A stretch of 64,000 nucleotides of DNA from Paracoccus onchidii (GTDB lineage: Bacteria; Pseudomonadota; Alphaproteobacteria; Rhodobacterales; Rhodobacteraceae), in assembly GCF_028294535.1 (NCBI RefSeq), contig NZ_JAQBIE010000002.1, positions 124,001 to 188,000 on the forward strand, written 5' to 3'. The translations under genes were made by a program, and so were the position numbers. The notes under the pieces are model-generated. The model did no database searches. It was not told the origin of the DNA and saw only the letters and a list, made by a program, of their open reading frames with translations. Shown in pieces: positions 60,880-64,000 of this stretch; position 1 is the first letter of the stretch, and every line of letters starts with the position of its first letter.

Positions 60880-61782
60880 TTACTTGACCGCGCCCTGGGT
60901 CAGCCCGCGCACAAAATATTTTCCACCGACCAGATAGATGAACAAAGGTGGCAAGGCGGCCATGATCACCGATGCGGCTTCGACGTTGTAATGCCGCTCG
61001 CCGGTTCCCGACCCCGAGAATGCCACGATCGCCGAGGTGATCGGCTGGTTCGCACCCGAGGTGAAAACCGTGCCGAACAGAAATTCATTCCATATGCCGG
61101 TGAATTGCCAGATGACGGTGACGATCAGGATTGGTGGCGACAGTGGCAGAATGATGCGTCGGAAAATTCGCCAGAAACCGGCTCCGTCAATGCGGGCCGC
61201 CTTGATCAAATCATCCGGCACATTCAGGAAATAGTTTCGGCAAAACAAAGTTGTAAACGACACACCCTGCACTGTGTGCACGAGCACCAGACCAGAAATC
61301 GTGTTTGAAAGGCCCAGCTTGCCCAGCACGAATGCCCAGGGCAGCAACGTCATCTGCGCGGGCAGGAACACACCAAGCGTGATCACGCCAAAGACCCAGG
61401 CATCGCCACGAAAGCGCCATTTCGACAGGACATAGCCGTTGACCAGGCCCAGGGCCGTGGACAATGCCGTCGCCGGAACGGCCATCAACAACGAGTTGGT
61501 GAAGTATCGGGAAACACCCTCACAGGTGCCACCGATGCAGAAACTGGACCAGGCCTCGCTCCAATGATGCAGCGACATCGAGCCGGGCCAGGAAATAAAG
61601 CCCTGGCGTACGATTTCTTCGAGCGGTCGCAACGTGTTCAGAAAAATGATGACTGCGGGCATCAGGTAAATGGCAGCGAACAGGCCCAACAGCCCGTATA
61701 CCGTCAGCCGTGCGCGCCGCTGGCGGCCCTTGCCCCCGGTTGCAAGCGGGTCGAACTCGGTTCGTTGTGTCATATCAGCCAT
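60880..61782 (-). CDS. carbohydrate ABC transporter permease (MalG type)
   Basis: 300 aa from the ATG at 61782 (GGAAGG upstream). Six hydrophobic segments, starting with TVYGLLGLFAAIYLMPAVIIFLN. The EAA loop is near KAARIDGAGFWRIFRRIILPLSPP at about residue 195. Overlaps the MalF-type stop by 8 nt. Inner-membrane partner of the ATPase at 59772. The N terminus has an unusual basic stretch before the first helix. Confidence 0.94.
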   Translation of the reverse strand: MADMTQRTEFDPLATGGKGRQRRARLTVYGLLGLFAAIYLMPAVIIFLNTLRPLEEIVRQGFISWPGSMSLHHWSEAWSSFCIGGTCEGVSRYFTNSLLMAVPATALSTALGLVNGYVLSKWRFRGDAWVFGVITLGVFLPAQMTLLPWAFVLGKLGLSNTISGLVLVHTVQGVSFTTLFCRNYFLNVPDDLIKAARIDGAGFWRIFRRIILPLSPPILIVTVIWQFTGIWNEFLFGTVFTSGANQPITSAIVAFSGSGTGERHYNVEAASVIMAALPPLFIYLVGGKYFVRGLTQGAVK

Positions 61783-62692
61783 GTTTTCCGCCTTCCTTGC
61801 GCTGGCGCCAGGATGACCACAGGCCATAGGGGATCAGCACGCAGACCAGCCCCAGAAGGATCATCACCGCGGCGGCGGCCCCTTCGGCGATCTGGCCCCG
61901 CTGGAACATCAGGTCGTAAACCACGATTGCCGGCACCGTGGTCGCGACACCGGGGCCGCCCTGTGTCAATGCCACGACAAGGTCATAGGTCTTGATGGCG
62001 AATTGCAGCAATACGACCGCGACCGCCACGAAAATGGGCCAGATCGTCGGCAAGACGACACGGCGGTAGATGCGCGGCATCGAAGCTCCGTCGATCTGCG
62101 CTGCCTTGATCAGATCGCTGTCGACCGAACGCAACCCCGCCAGGATCAATGCCATCGCGAAACCCGAAGCGTGCCAGATCGCCGTAAACACAACTACATA
62201 AAGCGCCATGTCGCGATCGCTGATCCAATCGAATTTCGCGCCGATCCAGCCAAGATCCTTCAGCGCAAGTTCGACCCCGGTTTGCGGGTGAAAGATCCAG
62301 CGCCACACCGTTCCGGTCACGATGAAAGACACGGCCAGCGGATACAGAAAAATCGTGCGCCAAAACGCCTCAAAGCGCACCCGCTGGTCGATCAGGATGG
62401 CAAGCAATGTGCCCATCGCCAGCGCACCAAGGACATATAAAGTGCCAAAGACAAACAGGTTGGTAAACGCGACTGTCCATCGCTTGGATTGCCACAGCGT
62501 GAAATAGGCGTCGAAACCCGAATAGGTCATGTCCGGCAACAAGGTCGACTGGGACAGCGAAATCCAGATCGTCCACAGCGAAAACAGCACGACGTAAATT
62601 ACCGACGCAAGAATGGTGGGCACCAGCACCATTTGCGGCGTCATTCCGGCAAGCCGGCGGTATATCGGCACACTGGCCCGTTCGGGCGGCAT
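61775..62692 (-). CDS. sugar ABC transporter permease (MalF type)
   Basis: 305 aa from the ATG at 62692 (AAGGAAAGG upstream), preferred over the frame to 62764, which would start at the binding-protein stop. Six or seven hydrophobic segments: MVLVPTILASVIYVVLFSLW near residue 20. The EAA loop is KAAQIDGASMPRIYRRVVLPTIWP near residue 205. Forms the channel with the MalG-type subunit downstream. Confidence 0.94.
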   Translation of the reverse strand: MPPERASVPIYRRLAGMTPQMVLVPTILASVIYVVLFSLWTIWISLSQSTLLPDMTYSGFDAYFTLWQSKRWTVAFTNLFVFGTLYVLGALAMGTLLAILIDQRVRFEAFWRTIFLYPLAVSFIVTGTVWRWIFHPQTGVELALKDLGWIGAKFDWISDRDMALYVVVFTAIWHASGFAMALILAGLRSVDSDLIKAAQIDGASMPRIYRRVVLPTIWPIFVAVAVVLLQFAIKTYDLVVALTQGGPGVATTVPAIVVYDLMFQRGQIAEGAAAAVMILLGLVCVLIPYGLWSSWRQRKEGGKHG

Positions 62693-62760
62693 GGCGAGAT
62701 CCTTTCCTTGAGGGTGGGGATGCCCGGCCGCACGCACGCGCGACCGGAGCCATGCCTGGA

Positions 62761-64000
62761 TCACATCTGCAGTTCGACGGCATCCGCCAACTGGTTCGCG
62801 GCCTCTTCAGGCGTGATCGAGTCGTCGGCGACATATTCGGTGATGACTTCCATCATTGCGCCACGGAATTTCTGCAGTACGGTCATGTTATGGGCCATCG
62901 AACGCACCAGCGTTCCTTCCTCGACCGAGGCCTGCAGATCGCTCAGGCTTTTTTGTTGACACTGCGTGAACCCGCCCTCGGACAGGTCGACATCGGTGCG
63001 CGACGGGATCGACCCCTTGGCGACATTGAAGGTCACCTGGAATTCCGGCGACATGATCGTCTTGGCCAGAAGCTTTTGACCCTCGACATAGTCGGGCTCG
63101 TTCTGTTTGAACATCACGACGGAATCGGCGTTCAGGATATATCCGGTGCCACCCCAATCAACTGGTGTCTGGTTGCACAGGTAATCCACCCCTTCTTCGA
63201 AGCCGGCCAGGTTGGCCGAAGCGATCGTCCAGTCCCCCATCAGGAAAAACGCCGCCTCGCCGGTCATGGTCATGGTCATCGATTGTTCCCAGGACCGGCC
63301 ATTGATACCATCATCCATGTAGCCGACCATCCTGCGCAGTTGCGCAAAGGCGTCGATCATTCCCTGGCTGCGCATCGCATCGATATCGGCCTCCTGGAAA
63401 GCCTTGCGATACAGGTCGATATCCATCCCATAGACAACGCTGTCAAAGGTGGTGGTATCCGACCAGTCGGCGGCCCCATGGGCGATACAGGTTTTGCCTG
63501 CTTCGACAATCTTGTCGCAAGCCGCGTTGAATTCCGCCCAGGTCGTCGGGACGGCCAAGCCCATTTCGTCCAGCAACTTCTTGGAGCTGTACAACCAGTT
63601 CACGCGGTGAATGTTCATCGGCACCGCGACCCAATGCCCGGTCGGCTTCATGACCGAGATCAATTCGGGGGCGACGACATCATCCCAGCCTTCCGCACTG
63701 GCCAGCTCATCCATATTCGCGGTCTGTCCGGTTTCGTTCCACTCAATGATTTCCGGGCCTTTCAACTGCACTGCCGCAGGGGCATTGCCCGCCACGACAT
63801 CCGAACGCAGCTTGGCCAGCGTATTCGAGGTATGCCCCGAGATCGCCGTCTGCTCCCATGTGCCTCCCGCGGCCTCATACATCTCGCCCAGCTTGGCGAT
63901 GGCCGCCGCCTCGGAGCCTTGCGCCCATTGGTGCATCATGTTGGTCTTGGGTTCTGCAAGCGCCGTTCCCGTATTGGCGATCACGGCCAGCAGGCTGGTT
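62761..64000 (-). CDS. sugar ABC transporter substrate-binding protein, 5' end outside the window
   Basis: Partial; the frame is open to the right edge, and its first visible residues look like the end of a signal peptide (TSLLAVIANTGTALA). The GTG at 63984 is not a likely start. Mature part fits extracellular binding protein family 1 of sugar importers: MMHQWAQGSEAAAIAKLGEMYEAAGGTWEQ, YGMDIDLYRKAF, FFLMGDWTIASANLAGFE near residue 240. First gene of the operon binding protein, MalF, MalG, ATPase, SDR. Ligand unknown. Confidence 0.92.
   Translation of the reverse strand, partial: TSLLAVIANTGTALAEPKTNMMHQWAQGSEAAAIAKLGEMYEAAGGTWEQTAISGHTSNTLAKLRSDVVAGNAPAAVQLKGPEIIEWNETGQTANMDELASAEGWDDVVAPELISVMKPTGHWVAVPMNIHRVNWLYSSKKLLDEMGLAVPTTWAEFNAACDKIVEAGKTCIAHGAADWSDTTTFDSVVYGMDIDLYRKAFQEADIDAMRSQGMIDAFAQLRRMVGYMDDGINGRSWEQSMTMTMTGEAAFFLMGDWTIASANLAGFEEGVDYLCNQTPVDWGGTGYILNADSVVMFKQNEPDYVEGQKLLAKTIMSPEFQVTFNVAKGSIPSRTDVDLSEGGFTQCQQKSLSDLQASVEEGTLVRSMAHNMTVLQKFRGAMMEVITEYVADDSITPEEAANQLADAVELQM

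Noticed and set aside
1..64000. CRISPR arrays, tRNA or rRNA genes, defence systems
   Set aside because: No spaced repeats, cloverleaf-like or rRNA sequence was recognised by eye; no nuclease, helicase or toxin-antitoxin pair was found.

Overview
The window looks like accessory DNA from an alphaproteobacterium, most likely a Rhodobacterales (Paracoccus/Roseobacter-type) genome or megaplasmid. The grounds are high GC with GC-rich third codon positions, the Rhodobacter-type zigA-DUF1826-DUF6525 zinc operon, TTT (Bug/TctABC) and FrcABC-like transporters, and many ATGA/TGATG-coupled operons. I see no rRNA, tRNA, CRISPR array, phage structural genes or replication origin. Nearly everything is transport, oxidation and regulation of small carbon or nitrogen compounds, interrupted by one mobile-element block.

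Layout. 1-0.3 kb: end of an OsmC-like gene. 0.5-5.5 kb: ribose/fructose-type ABC operon with a Zn alcohol dehydrogenase and a divergent GntR regulator that carries two winged helices. 5.5-7.7 kb: CobW GTPase (ZigA), DUF1826 and DUF6525 behind an excellent Zur box. 7.9-12.5 kb: NCS1 permease plus a two-subunit molybdenum hydroxylase (IorAB type). 12.5-21.8 kb: M20 hydrolase, TenA, BtpA, PfkB kinase, then LacI regulator, ABC transporter, phosphotriesterase-like hydrolase and a DUF1355-type amidotransferase-fold protein, with a tandem LacI operator. 22.1-26.3 kb: SnoaL-like protein, exported acetolactate decarboxylase, Zn alcohol dehydrogenase, nitroreductase, LysR.

26.5-32.4 kb: a nested mobile-element block. 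An IS110 relic was hit by an IS66 element (perfect 8-bp target duplication), and the IS66 transposase gene was then hit by an 1860-nt group II intron. IS256 and IS3 remnants follow. 32.6-37.7 kb: RND efflux pump, adaptor and divergent TetR regulator.

37.7-46.7 kb: an acetoin-dehydrogenase-like locus. It has E1 alpha, E1 beta, a free-standing 77-aa lipoyl carrier, an E2 catalytic domain without carrier domain, lipoate ligase, DUF1330, gluconate-dehydrogenase-like gamma subunit, GMC oxidoreductase, exported VOC protein and an AcoR-like regulator lacking GAFTGA. A perfect 10-bp inverted repeat lies about 120 bp upstream of the first gene. 46.8-49.9 kb: gene relics, quinone oxidoreductase, small secreted protein, methyltransferase. 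50-59 kb: two divergent operons, TTT transporter/monooxygenase-like/lactonase/aldolase/beta-decarboxylating dehydrogenase and Gfo/Idh oxidoreductase/GntR/aldo-keto reductase, with paired direct repeats in between. 59-64 kb: MalEFGK-type sugar importer with an SDR dehydrogenase, cut by the right window edge.

The least conventional loci are the split-E2 dehydrogenase operon with its degenerate regulator and the LacI/TenA/BtpA/PfkB/phosphotriesterase cluster. The substrates of both are unknown.
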